Source of the DNA: Longimicrobium sp.
Lineage (GTDB): Bacteria > Gemmatimonadota > Gemmatimonadetes > Longimicrobiales > Longimicrobiaceae
NCBI RefSeq assembly: GCF_036388275.1
Contig: NZ_DASVSF010000052.1
Location: 1-51,195 of the forward strand
Direction of reading: 5' to 3'
DNA length: 51,195 bases
Below, in pieces: positions 33,464-41,788 of the stretch. Within the stretch, counting starts at the first letter, position 1, and each line of letters opens with the position of its first letter. The position numbers and the translations under genes were made by a program. The notes under the pieces are model-generated. The model did no database searches. It was not told the origin of the DNA and worked only from the letters and a program-made list of their open reading frames with translations.

Positions 33464-34153
33464 CTAGGCCGCGCAGCTCCCCTCGTCGCAGCGCTCGCCG
33501 CCGGCACTTGCACCGGATTCCTTCGCCTCGCCGGCCACCTGCTCCAGCACCTGCAGGAACGCCGAGGCCGGCTGGGCGCCCTGAACGGCGTAGCGGCCGT
33601 CGATGACGAAGGTGGGCACGGCGGTGATCCCCAGGCGCTGCGCCTGCGCGATCTCGTCCTTGACCTCCCGCCGGCCCTCGCCGCCTGCCAGGTAGCCCCG
33701 CACCCGCTCGCCGTCCATCCCGGTGCCGGCGGCCAGCGTTTCCAGCACGCCGGCGTCACCGATGTCGGCGCCCTGGCCGAAGTGCGCCTCCAGGAGCTTT
33801 TCCTTGAGCGCCTGCTGCACGCCGGAGCCGTATTCGCGCTCCGCCAGGCGAAGCAGCCGATGTGCATCCAAGGTGTTTGCGGCCATCGCGGAATCGAAGT
33901 CCATGACGATGCCCTCGGCCCGCGCCGTCTCCGTCACCTGCCGCGCCATCTGCGCGCCCTGCGGCCCGAACCGCTGCGCCAGGTACTGCTGCAGCGGAAA
34001 CGCGGTGGCGGGGGCGTCGGGGTTCAGCTGGTAGGGCCGGTAAACGACCTCCACCTGGTCGGCCCCGGGAAGCGCCGCCAGCGCGCGCTCGAAGCGCCGC
34101 TTGCCGATGTAGCACCAGGGGCACGCCACGTCCGAATAGATCTCTACCTTCAT
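33464..34153 (-). CDS. DsbA-family oxidoreductase (FrnE-like)
   Basis: 229-residue cytoplasmic thiol-disulfide protein of the FrnE/2-hydroxychromene-carboxylate-isomerase-like branch. It starts MKVEIYSDVACPWCYIGKRR with active-site Cys11-Pro-Trp-Cys14. A helical insert (residues about 60-160) and the cis-Pro strand GITAVPTFVIDGRYAVQGAQ follow. The C-terminal CDEGSCAA tail, with two more Cys, is common in this branch. No signal peptide. It follows the nitroreductase gene by 35 bases in one operon, pointing to redox or electrophile stress. GAGGAA lies before the ATG. Confidence 0.92.
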   Translation of the reverse strand: MKVEIYSDVACPWCYIGKRRFERALAALPGADQVEVVYRPYQLNPDAPATAFPLQQYLAQRFGPQGAQMARQVTETARAEGIVMDFDSAMAANTLDAHRLLRLAEREYGSGVQQALKEKLLEAHFGQGADIGDAGVLETLAAGTGMDGERVRGYLAGGEGRREVKDEIAQAQRLGITAVPTFVIDGRYAVQGAQPASAFLQVLEQVAGEAKESGASAGGERCDEGSCAA

Positions 34154-34188
34154 CGCGGTTCCTCGTTCGTCGGTGCTCGCCCGGCACG

Positions 34189-34806
34189 TCAGGCGGCGCG
34201 GGCGATGCGCTCCAGCGCGTGGCGGTGGTGGGGGAAGCCCTCTTCGGTGCCGCGGCCGATGGCCACCAGCGCCGGGACGCGCGCGTTCTCGGGCAGGTTC
34301 AGCAGGCGCTTGACGGCTTCGGCGTCGAACCCGGCCATGGGCGAAGTCTGGTAGCCATGCGCCTCCGCCGCCAGCAGCAGGTACCCGAGGGCGATGTGCG
34401 CCTGCGCCGCCCCCCACGCCTCGCGCTGGTCCGGGCTCTGCCCCTGGAACGAGCGCAGGATGGTCTGCCGCGTGGTGGCGCGCTGCACGGCGTCCATCCC
34501 GGGGTGGATCGTCTCGTCGATGGTGGCCAGCGCGTCCTGCATGTCGCTGTACAGCACGATGACCGCGGGGGCGGAATGCACCTGCCGCTGGTTGAAGGCC
34601 GCCGCCGCCAGCTGCGCCTTGAGCTCGGGGGTTTCGACGATCACGAAGCGCCAGGGCTGCACGTTGAACGCCGAGGGCGCCAGGCGAACCACGTCCAGGA
34701 TGCCGTCGAGGTCCTCGCGCGGAATGGGCAGCGGTTCGAACGCGCGGATGGAGCGGCGCTGCAGGGCCGCGTCTCGCACGTTCAACAGGTCGGTAGTGGT
34801 GCTCAT
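34189..34806 (-). CDS. Nitroreductase-family flavoprotein
   Basis: 205-residue FMN-dependent reductase. Signatures are the N-terminal ALQRRSIRAFEPLPIPRED, the FMN-binding LAPSAFNVQPWRFVIVE, and AAEAHGYQTSPMAGFDAEAV near the C-terminus. It would reduce quinones, nitro compounds or related electrophiles with NAD(P)H. First gene of a two-gene operon with the FrnE-like protein, divergent from an HxlR regulator. Near-consensus promoter at 34850-34878; GGGAGC before the ATG. Confidence 0.93.
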   Translation of the reverse strand: MSTTTDLLNVRDAALQRRSIRAFEPLPIPREDLDGILDVVRLAPSAFNVQPWRFVIVETPELKAQLAAAAFNQRQVHSAPAVIVLYSDMQDALATIDETIHPGMDAVQRATTRQTILRSFQGQSPDQREAWGAAQAHIALGYLLLAAEAHGYQTSPMAGFDAEAVKRLLNLPENARVPALVAIGRGTEEGFPHHRHALERIARAA

Positions 34807-34849
34807 GGCTTGCTCCCGGTGGAACTCGTGTGATATCTTTCCAGTAGCA

Positions 34850-34878
34850 ACTATACAAAAAGAAGTTGATTGCGTCAA
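34850..34878 (-). promoter_or_regulatory. Sigma70-like promoter of the nitroreductase operon
   Basis: On the minus strand TTGACG (34873-34878), a 17-base spacer, then TATAGT (34850-34855). The spacing is optimal and each hexamer has one mismatch to consensus. It lies 44 bases upstream of the nitroreductase ATG in an AT-rich gap that stands out from its surroundings. Confidence 0.75.
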
Positions 34879-34880
34879 CT
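34864..34880. promoter_or_regulatory. Candidate HxlR operator
   Basis: Perfect inverted repeat AGTTGA-TTGCG-TCAACT overlapping the -35 hexamer of the nitroreductase promoter, 26 bases upstream of hxlR-like. Binding here would block the promoter; assignment to the adjacent HxlR regulator is inferred from position. Confidence 0.6.
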
Positions 34881-34905
34881 GCGCCCTTCGTCTATCCTGG
34901 CAGCC

Positions 34906-35241
34906 ATGAGCGACGCCACTCGTCTATGCCCGCACTTTCACCGCGCCGTCGAGCTGATCGGCCGGCGCTGGACGGGCGCCATCATCTTTGTCCTGCTGAA
35001 CCAGCGCTGCCGGTTCGCGGGGCTGCGCGCGGCCATTCCCGAGATCACCGACCGGATGCTCTCGGAGCGGCTGCGCGAGCTGGAGGCAGAAGGAATCGTG
35101 GAGCGCAGCGTGATTCCCGACACGCCGGTGCGGGTGGAGTACGCCCTGACCGACAAGGGCCGCGCGCTGGCCGCGGCGGTGGACGCGCTGGGCACCTGGG
35201 CGCACGACTGGCTGGCCCAGGCGCCTGCTAATGCGGAGTAA
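34906..35241 (+). CDS. HxlR-family transcriptional regulator
   Basis: 111-residue winged-helix regulator. Signatures are LCPHFHRAVELIGRRWTGAI, with the sensing-type N-terminal Cys, then FAGLRAAIPEITDRMLSERLRELEAEGIVER (recognition helix) and the wing VRVEYALTDKGRAL. Members sense electrophiles, quinones or oxidants through the N-terminal Cys and repress a neighbouring reductase gene, matching the divergent nitroreductase here. The start at 34906 fits the family. It ends next to the inverted repeat at 35251. Confidence 0.93.
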   Translation: MSDATRLCPHFHRAVELIGRRWTGAIIFVLLNQRCRFAGLRAAIPEITDRMLSERLRELEAEGIVERSVIPDTPVRVEYALTDKGRALAAAVDALGTWAHDWLAQAPANAE

Positions 35242-35250
35242 CTGCGGGTT

Positions 35251-35338
35251 TCACACGGAGGGCACGGAGGTCACAGAGGAACTGCAGGGGGGCCTCCTTC
35301 CCCTCCCCTCCTCCGTGTACTCCGTGCCCTCCGTGTGA
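35251..35338. repeat. CACGGAGG-type inverted-repeat element
   Basis: Perfect 18-base arms (TCACACGGAGGGCACGGA at 35251-35268, complement at 35321-35338) with further partial pairing inside. It fills the gap between the HxlR gene and the convergent SGNH/TPR gene and probably terminates both. A half-copy is at 37442-37470 and a related element is at 26270. Confidence 0.82.
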
Positions 35339-35349
35339 GGCTTTCTGTT

Positions 35350-37422
35350 TCAGGGCGGGAGCTGAGCTTGGAGCCTGTCCGCGCCCGGATGCGCGGGGCT
35401 CACGCGGCGGAGGTCGGCGAGGGTGGACTTCGCCTTTTCGTACTGGTAGGTGAGCGCGTAGACGGTGGCGAGGTTGTACAGCAGGCTGGCGTCGCCCGGG
35501 GTGCGGGTGCGCTGCTGCTCCAGGCCGGGGAGGGCCTCGGCGGCGCGGAGCGCCTGCGCAAGGCGCTGGTCGCCGGGATCCAGCATGGCCGCGCGGCGAA
35601 GGTGCGCCAGCGCGGCCGCGTGGTCGTTCTTCCGCAGCAGGATCACGCCGATCAGCCGCAGGCTTTCGGAGCTCTCTTCGCGGGCGTTGGCGGCCTGGAA
35701 CCAGCCCAGCGCTTCGTCGTAGCGCCCCAGTGTGTAGGCGATGCGCCCGCCGTCCAGCAGCGGGCGCGGCTCGGTGCGGTACTCCTGCGCCAGCGCGCGG
35801 GCCACGCGCAGCGCCTGCTCCCACTGGCCGGTCTGCTCGTAGTGGCCGCGCAGGCGGTCCATCGCTTCGGGCCAGGGGAGCGATCCGCCCACCATCGCCT
35901 GCGCGAGCTGCTCTTCGGGCGTGCGCGGCTGCAACGTGTCGACCAACGGCGTGGCCCGGGTGCCCCGCGGACGGAACGGCCATCCCGAGCGCACGCGGTC
36001 TGCCCGGAACACCCCCACCAGCGAGTCCGCCGCCGTCACCGGAACGGCGCGCCGCGCCTCCGCCGCCAGGACGGGGCGGGTCCACGGCCCGATCATCCGC
36101 CGCGCCCTCAGCGCCTCGTAGAACGCGTCGGCGATCAGGAAGTAGCCGTCCACGTTGGGGTGAAGGTGCTCCAGCATCAGCGTGCCCCCGATGGACCCCC
36201 CAGGCGCGGCCCGCTCCAGTGCGCGCTGCGTTTCCACCACCGTCGCCCCGTGGCGGGCGGCTTCTTCGCGGATCACCCGGTTCAGCGCTTCCGGCGCACG
36301 GAAGCGGAGCTGGTCGGCCTCCTTGGCGGCGCGGTAGTGAACGCGCGCCCGGCCGGCATCGCCCCGGGCGTTGTAGACCCGCCCCAACGCGTACAACGCG
36401 TCCGCCGCGGTGCTGTCCATCCGTACCGCCTCGCGCAGTGCACGCTCCGCCCCCGCAGGGTCGCCCCGCCCCATCGCCTCGAGTCCGGCACGGTAGGCGC
36501 GTCCCCACGCCGCTGAGTCCGTGCCCGGCGCAAGGCCGCTGACGAAGGGCGGCTGGTCGCGCTCGTTGCTCGCCACCGTGCCGATGAACACGGGGATTCC
36601 CGCGGCCCGGTAGCGGCCCAGCAGCTCGCGCAGGTTGGCGCGGAACTGCTCGACGCCCTCCCGGTAGCGCGCGGAGCCCAGGGGAATGCGCTGGTCGCCG
36701 GCCATCAGCTCCATCACCGTCCGCGGCTCGCCGCCCTCCCCCGCGGGCGCGGCGCCCCGGCCGAACAGGCTCCCCATCAGCTGGGCGATGCGCAGGTGCC
36801 GCAGCCGCAGGTACGCCTTCGTCAGCCACCGCGCGCGCCCCGCCGACTGCGACGAGCCCACGCCGAACACGCCGTAGTACTCGTTGTGCCCGGTGTAGAT
36901 CATCACCGCGTCCGGCCGCTGGGCGATGACCTCGCCGGCCAGGTCCAGCAGCGTGTACGAGTTGACGGCGGTGAGCGCGGTGTTCACCACCTCGATGTCC
37001 CTGTCGGGAAAGGTGGCCTGCAGCCGCTGTTGAAGCATTCGCGAGGGCGCGCCGCCGTGGCGGTACGGAAACCCGGCCGCGGACGACTCGCCCTGGAAGA
37101 TGATGCGGAACGTTTCCGGCCGCCGCTCCGCGCGAAAGAAGTCCAGGTGCGGCAGCGGGACGATGGTGCCCTTGGGAAAGTAACGCTTAGCGACGTCGGG
37201 GTTGGGATGCATGAACTCCGGGCGCCCCTCCGCCCGTACGAAAAGGGGATGGCTTTCACCATATCCCGCCACGCGCAGCCCCACCTCCAGCAGAAGGAGC
37301 AGGATGAACGGCAACGCGACGGTGATGGCGGTGAACAGCCGCCGCATCCCCGGTGAGAGTGGCGCCTGCTCGGCCGCGGGCGGTGCTTTCGGAGGCGCGG
37401 GGGCTCGCTTTTTCTTGCTCAT
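35350..37422 (-). CDS. Membrane-anchored SGNH-hydrolase-like protein with TPR repeats
   Basis: 690 residues. A cytoplasmic Lys/Pro-rich N-terminus and one transmembrane helix (FTAITVALPFILLLLLEVGL) come first. An SGNH-like domain follows with FQGESSAAG (Ser113 in a GES block replacing GDS), YTGHNEYYG and HLHPNVDGY (His421). TPR-like repeats are inserted within it (about 300-360) and appended at the end (about 560-690). It may act on acylated or surface polymers, or scaffold an acyl-transfer complex. The unusual GES nucleophile block leaves activity unproven. The ATG at 37422 is preceded by repeats, and the gene stands alone. Confidence 0.75.
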   Translation of the reverse strand: MSKKKRAPAPPKAPPAAEQAPLSPGMRRLFTAITVALPFILLLLLEVGLRVAGYGESHPLFVRAEGRPEFMHPNPDVAKRYFPKGTIVPLPHLDFFRAERRPETFRIIFQGESSAAGFPYRHGGAPSRMLQQRLQATFPDRDIEVVNTALTAVNSYTLLDLAGEVIAQRPDAVMIYTGHNEYYGVFGVGSSQSAGRARWLTKAYLRLRHLRIAQLMGSLFGRGAAPAGEGGEPRTVMELMAGDQRIPLGSARYREGVEQFRANLRELLGRYRAAGIPVFIGTVASNERDQPPFVSGLAPGTDSAAWGRAYRAGLEAMGRGDPAGAERALREAVRMDSTAADALYALGRVYNARGDAGRARVHYRAAKEADQLRFRAPEALNRVIREEAARHGATVVETQRALERAAPGGSIGGTLMLEHLHPNVDGYFLIADAFYEALRARRMIGPWTRPVLAAEARRAVPVTAADSLVGVFRADRVRSGWPFRPRGTRATPLVDTLQPRTPEEQLAQAMVGGSLPWPEAMDRLRGHYEQTGQWEQALRVARALAQEYRTEPRPLLDGGRIAYTLGRYDEALGWFQAANAREESSESLRLIGVILLRKNDHAAALAHLRRAAMLDPGDQRLAQALRAAEALPGLEQQRTRTPGDASLLYNLATVYALTYQYEKAKSTLADLRRVSPAHPGADRLQAQLPP

Positions 37423-37964
37423 CGGGCGATGGAGACGATGGCCTCACACGGAGGGCACGGAGGACACGGAAGGGGGGCGGCGAGGAGAGCGTGTGATGGG
37501 TGCGGAAGCTAGACGAGAAGCGGAGTGCCCGCAAACGGCGAGAGATCCGGGGGAGGGTGAACCCGCCGTACCTGCCGAAGCGCGATCGAATTCTCCCCTC
37601 TCCCGCTTGCGGGAGAGGGGCCGGGGAGAGGGCAGCCGTGGTATGCGGGCCCGTGTCGCAACGCCTGGACGTCGCGGCCTCAGCACAGGTGACCGCTGCC
37701 GCGCCCGGGCTTGGAAGCGCCCAGGCTAGATCCTTCGCCCCGCGAGGTAGGGTGCACGGGCTGGTAAGGTGCGCCTGGGGCTCAGGATGACAGACCGGTG
37801 CGCAGAGGCCGGTGTGACCCACGGCACTGGCTCCCTTCCCCCGCGCAGTTTGCGGGGGAAGGGTTGGGGATGGGGGGCGCCGAGGTCTGCGCCGAGTCCA
37901 GTCGAACCCGATCGAAGTTCTGCCCTCTCCGCACGTCGTTTGTGCGGGGAGGGGCGGGGCGCTC
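37423..37964. repeat. Intergenic composite repeats and hairpins
   Basis: 542 bases without a credible gene. They contain a half CACGGAGG element (37442-37470), a perfect CCCCTCTCCCGC/GCGGGAGAGGGG hairpin (37595-37620), the ATCCTTCGCCCCGC...CTCAGGATGACA module (37729-37791), and two more hairpins (37833-37863, 37923-37953). The 37595 hairpin is the same as at 3615 but with its CGATCGAATTC flank on the opposite side, i.e. inverted. Confidence 0.7.
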
Positions 37965-39401
37965 CTACGCGTGGTCGGGCGCGGTGATGGGATGCTTCAG
38001 CGCGGCTTCGGCGGCGTAGTAGCCGCACATCCCGTGTACCGCTCCGCCCGGCGGCGTAGAGGCCGAGCACAGGTACAGCCCCGGCACGGGCGTGGAATAC
38101 GGGATCTTTCGCGGCGCCGGGCGAAAGAACACCTGCCGCAGCGTCATGGCGCCCGCGCTGATGTCGCCGCCCACCAGGTTGGGGTTGTGCCGCTCCAGCG
38201 CGGAGGGCGGCATCACGTTCCGGTGCAGCACCACGTCGCGGAACCCGGGTGCGTAGCGCTCCACCTGGTCTTCGATCGCCTTCGTCATGTCGACGTCGCA
38301 CCCGAACGGCACGTGGCAGTACGCCCAGGCGATCTGCTTTCCCGCTGGAGCGCGCGACGGGTCGAACAGCGTCGGCTGCACCAGCAGCACGAACGGCTTT
38401 TCGGGAACCTTTCCCTCCAGCGGCGCGTGCTCCGACGCCGCGATCTCGTCCAGCGTGCCCCCCAGGTGCACCGTGGCCGCGCGCGCGCACTCCGGGCTGC
38501 GCCAGGGGATGGGGCCGCTGAGCGCCCAGTCGATCTTGAACGAGCCCGCGCCGTAGCGAAACCGCCCCAGCGCACGCCTGTAGCGCCCCGACAGGCGGTG
38601 CCCCGCCACCCGCAGCACCTGACGGGGCGTCAGGTCCAGCAGCACCAGCGGCACGCCCTGGAACTCGTCGACGTTGTCCACCGGCGCGCCCGTGACGATC
38701 TCTCCGGCCAGCGAGCGGAGGTACGAGGCCAGCGCATTCGCGATGCTTTGCGAGCCGCCGCGGGCGATGGGCCACCCCACGGCGTGCCCCGCGGCAGCGA
38801 GCGTCAGCCCGAAGGCGGCCGTGGGCGAGCGGGTGAGGGGCACCATGCTGTGGGCGGCGTTCCCCGCGAACAGCGCGCGCGCCAGCTCGCCCTGGAACCG
38901 GCGCTTGGCCAGCCCGTACGCCGGCCGGATTCCGTACACGCCAAAGCGCGCCAGCAGCAGCGGGTGGTCGGGAAACTCCAGCGGGCCCAGCACGTCTTCC
39001 GCCAGCACCAGCCAGCGGCGCACCCACGGGTTCATCAGCTTCTTCCAGGCGCGCGCGTCGGGGCCCAGCGTGGCGCCGGTCTCCTCCATCGACCGCTCCA
39101 GCATGGCCACCGTGCCATCGTCCTGCGGGTGCGCCAGGCAGGCCGGCGAGTGCACCCACTCCAGCCCGTGCTCGGCCAGCGGCAGCGCCCGAAAAAAAGG
39201 CGACGACACGCCCAGCGGGTGCACGGTGGAGCACACGTCGTGGTGAAAGCCGGGAAGCGTCAGCTCCTCGGTGCGCATCCCCCCGCCGATGGTATCCGCC
39301 GCCTCGCGCACCACCACGCGCCGCCCCGCCTGCGCCAGCGCGATGGCCGCCGCCAGCCCGTTGGGCCCCGATCCCACCACCACCGCGTCCGGACGTGCCA
39401 T
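37965..39401 (-). CDS. CrtI-like NAD(P)/FAD-dependent oxidoreductase
   Basis: 478-residue flavoprotein of the phytoene-desaturase-like superfamily. It opens with the dinucleotide-binding VVVGSGPNGLAAAIALAQAG, then the GGGMRTEELTLPGFHHDVCS region of CrtI/RetSat-like enzymes. It ends with the FAD-binding VPGLYLCSASTPPGGAVHGMCG block. Likely an oxidase, desaturase or isomerase of a lipid or isoprenoid; no carotenoid genes are nearby. The start at 39401 has GGGAGGGG upstream; the frame stays open beyond, but that part has no homology. Divergent from the AlbA-like gene. Confidence 0.9.
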   Translation of the reverse strand: MARPDAVVVGSGPNGLAAAIALAQAGRRVVVREAADTIGGGMRTEELTLPGFHHDVCSTVHPLGVSSPFFRALPLAEHGLEWVHSPACLAHPQDDGTVAMLERSMEETGATLGPDARAWKKLMNPWVRRWLVLAEDVLGPLEFPDHPLLLARFGVYGIRPAYGLAKRRFQGELARALFAGNAAHSMVPLTRSPTAAFGLTLAAAGHAVGWPIARGGSQSIANALASYLRSLAGEIVTGAPVDNVDEFQGVPLVLLDLTPRQVLRVAGHRLSGRYRRALGRFRYGAGSFKIDWALSGPIPWRSPECARAATVHLGGTLDEIAASEHAPLEGKVPEKPFVLLVQPTLFDPSRAPAGKQIAWAYCHVPFGCDVDMTKAIEDQVERYAPGFRDVVLHRNVMPPSALERHNPNLVGGDISAGAMTLRQVFFRPAPRKIPYSTPVPGLYLCSASTPPGGAVHGMCGYYAAEAALKHPITAPDHA

Positions 39402-39689
39402 CCACCCCTCCCGGTTGCCCTCCCACACCACCCGGAACGCCGGCGGAATCGGCACGACGCATACCACGAGGGGCAACGGAAAGGCGCCTCCAACAGCAGC
39501 ACCGCTCCCCTGCGCCAGATGTTGAAAGCTACCTTTATCGCACTCGACCCAGATTCGTTTGTGCAAGGAGGGATCGCGCCAGATCGCTCGCCGCTTATCG
39601 AGTGTGTGATACCTGACGAACTCTCGTTGAACGGTGCGGATGGAAGTAGATTGCGGCGAGCCGCTCACGCGTATGGAAGAATCAAGACC

Positions 39690-41513
39690 ATGACCCGACG
39701 CACCTCTCATGAGCCGCCCGATACGCTCATGCAGCTGCTGACCAGACTCGATCCCGCGGAAGACGTAGAGGTCGAGTACAAGCGTGCCCACGGAGGAATC
39801 CCCCGCGACGTATGGGAATCCATCAGTGCGTTCGCAAACACCCGGGGCGGTTGCATCGTACTCGGCGTCAACGAGAGTGGCGGTTTCGAGGTGGAAGGCG
39901 TTTCCAATGCCGACGCGCGGCGGAAGGAGCTTTGGGATGCACTGCGAAATCCGCAGAAGCTCAGTAGCGCGGTATGCGATGAGCGAGATGTGTCGGTCGA
40001 GCACGTCGATGGCGCTGCGTTGGTGATCATCCGGGTTCCAGCCGTGCCCCGAACCGAGCGACCGGTATACATCAACGGAAATCCGTACCAGGGAACCTAC
40101 GTCCGCCGTCACTCCGCGGATTACAAATGCGGCAAGCCCGAGGTCGATCGCATGATCCGCGAGGCTTCCGGTGACCACGCCGACCTGGTGGTACTGGAAG
40201 GATTCGGGCTTGCGGATCTCGACAGGTACGCGCTGTCAGGATACAGAAATCGCTTTCAGACGCACGATCCGGCGAATCCCAAGAACGAACTCGACGATTG
40301 GGCGTTCCTGAAATCGCTGGGTGGGGCAATGAAGGACCGACGCAGTGGGGTGGAAGCGCTGACGCGGGCGGGGCTCCTGATGTTCGGGCTACCGGAGGCG
40401 ATCCGCGAATGGAGAGGACGGCACCTGATCGACTTCCGCTCGCTTTCGGGCACAACGGATGTCTATGAACGCTGGCTGGACCGCATCGCTTGGGAAGGCC
40501 ATCTATACGGCGCCTTCTTCACCATCTTCCCCGGGCTAACCGTTAGCCTGCCGACTCCCTTCGAACTACAGGATGAAGTTCGAAGTGGGCAAACTGCGGT
40601 TCACACTGCACTGCGCGAGGCGCTGGTCAACCTGCTCGTACATGCCGACTACGTGGAGAGCGAAGCCTCGCTCATTCTGCGGTCACCAGACGGTTTCCTC
40701 TTCCGCAACCCGGGTACGTCTCGCGTCCCGGAAGACGACATGCTCATCGGCAACCGGTCAGATCCACGGAACCCCACGATCGCACGCATGTTCCGGCAGA
40801 TCGGTCTTGCAGAAGAAGCAGGCACGGGGATTCCCAAGATCGTACAGCTATGGCGCAAGCTGGGCTTCCAGCTTCCGGATATCCATCAGAGCACGGAACG
40901 ATACGAGTTCACCATCGAGCTGCGATACGCTCACCTCATTCCTGCGGACGATCGCAACTGGCTCCAATCCCTTGGCGATCATTGGACGGAAGAGGAGCAG
41001 CTGGCGCTCGTGCTCGCAAAACATGAGGGGATGGTCGATAACCAGCGCTTGCGCAGCCTCACGGGGGTACACCCGGCGGATGCGACCGCGGTACTCGGAA
41101 GATTGCGTCAGCGAGGGCTCCTCGACCCGCAGGGGGGCGGCTCGAAGACGTGGTACCAACTTTCTCCACACCTCCGCGAGGACGCAGGCCTTCCTGACAA
41201 TTCGGAGCGCATCGGCATCTCGCCCGAGGAGTGGGATGAAATGGTAAACCTTGCCCGACCTCTGCGTGATGCCCTTCGGCAGAGGAAGCGCCCTGCACGA
41301 TTGGAACGTGACCGCACGATCGTCGCACTCTGCAGGCGTATGCCGCTCGCCTTGGAAGAGCTTGAGGAGCTTCTTGGGTATACGAGGAGCGGGATGCGGG
41401 GCATTGTACAAGATCTCGTGAAACAACGAGCACTTCAGTACCGATACCCAGAACGTCCGACGCACCCTCACCAGCGGTACTTAGCTGGTGACTCGTCTCA
41501 CGTGGCTAGTTGA
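39690..41513 (+). CDS. AlbA_2/Schlafen-like ATP-binding regulator
   Basis: 607 residues. The AlbA_2 nucleic-acid-binding domain (VEVEYKRAHGG, FANTRGGCIVLGVNESGGF) occupies about 20-140. A GHKL-type ATPase helix follows (ALREALVNLLVHADY), then the family block NPTIARMFRQIGLAEEAGTGIPKI and C-terminal winged-helix segments. Such proteins regulate transcription or act in defence-like islands. Codon use looks less GC-biased than its neighbours, suggesting acquisition. GGAAG lies nine bases before the ATG. The upstream 288 bases to the divergent oxidoreductase hold no recognised element. A 20-bp minisatellite starts eight bases after its stop. Confidence 0.85.
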   Translation: MTRRTSHEPPDTLMQLLTRLDPAEDVEVEYKRAHGGIPRDVWESISAFANTRGGCIVLGVNESGGFEVEGVSNADARRKELWDALRNPQKLSSAVCDERDVSVEHVDGAALVIIRVPAVPRTERPVYINGNPYQGTYVRRHSADYKCGKPEVDRMIREASGDHADLVVLEGFGLADLDRYALSGYRNRFQTHDPANPKNELDDWAFLKSLGGAMKDRRSGVEALTRAGLLMFGLPEAIREWRGRHLIDFRSLSGTTDVYERWLDRIAWEGHLYGAFFTIFPGLTVSLPTPFELQDEVRSGQTAVHTALREALVNLLVHADYVESEASLILRSPDGFLFRNPGTSRVPEDDMLIGNRSDPRNPTIARMFRQIGLAEEAGTGIPKIVQLWRKLGFQLPDIHQSTERYEFTIELRYAHLIPADDRNWLQSLGDHWTEEEQLALVLAKHEGMVDNQRLRSLTGVHPADATAVLGRLRQRGLLDPQGGGSKTWYQLSPHLREDAGLPDNSERIGISPEEWDEMVNLARPLRDALRQRKRPARLERDRTIVALCRRMPLALEELEELLGYTRSGMRGIVQDLVKQRALQYRYPERPTHPHQRYLAGDSSHVAS

Positions 41514-41520
41514 AGGCTGT

Positions 41521-41720
41521 GCTCAGACGTTAGAGCTTGGGTTTAGACCTTAGCTTAGGAGTTAGACCTTAGAGCTTTGGGTTAGACCTTAGAGCTTGGG
41601 GTTAGACCTCAGAGCTTGGAGTTAGACCTCAGAGCTTGGAGTTAGACCTTAGAGCTTGGGGTTAGACCTCAGAGCTTGGGGTTAGACCTCAGAGCTTGGG
41701 GTTGGACCTCAGAGCTTGGG
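41521..41720 (+). repeat. 20-bp tandem repeat (minisatellite)
   Basis: Nine consecutive units of exactly 20 bases from 41541 to 41720 (consensus GTTAGACCTCAGAGCTTGGG) plus a degenerate unit from 41521. Units differ by substitutions such as T/C at base 10 and A/G at base 20; the earliest units are most degraded. The period is not a multiple of three and no frame is conserved, so it is not coding. It sits between the AlbA-like stop and the terminator of the convergent transpeptidase gene. Confidence 0.95.
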
Positions 41721-41732
41721 GAGACAATAGCG

Positions 41733-41768
41733 GCGGAGCCGGCGGGGGGATCATCCCGCCGGCTCCGC
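41733..41768. terminator. Long hairpin between minisatellite and transpeptidase gene
   Basis: Perfect 14-base stem GCGGAGCCGGCGGG with its complement (41755-41768) and a loop of eight bases. ACAATAG/ATTGT flanks extend the pairing. Lies downstream of both convergent genes. Confidence 0.7.
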
Positions 41769-41788
41769 TCCATTGTTCCGCCCGTGTG

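Noticed and set aside
37965..40178. N-terminal extension of the FAD oxidoreductase across 39402-40178
   Set aside because: The dinucleotide-binding motif starts right after the ATG at 39401, which has a strong ribosome site; the extension is antisense to the AlbA-like gene.
41521..41720. CRISPR array
   Set aside because: Units abut directly with a 20-base period and no unique spacers.
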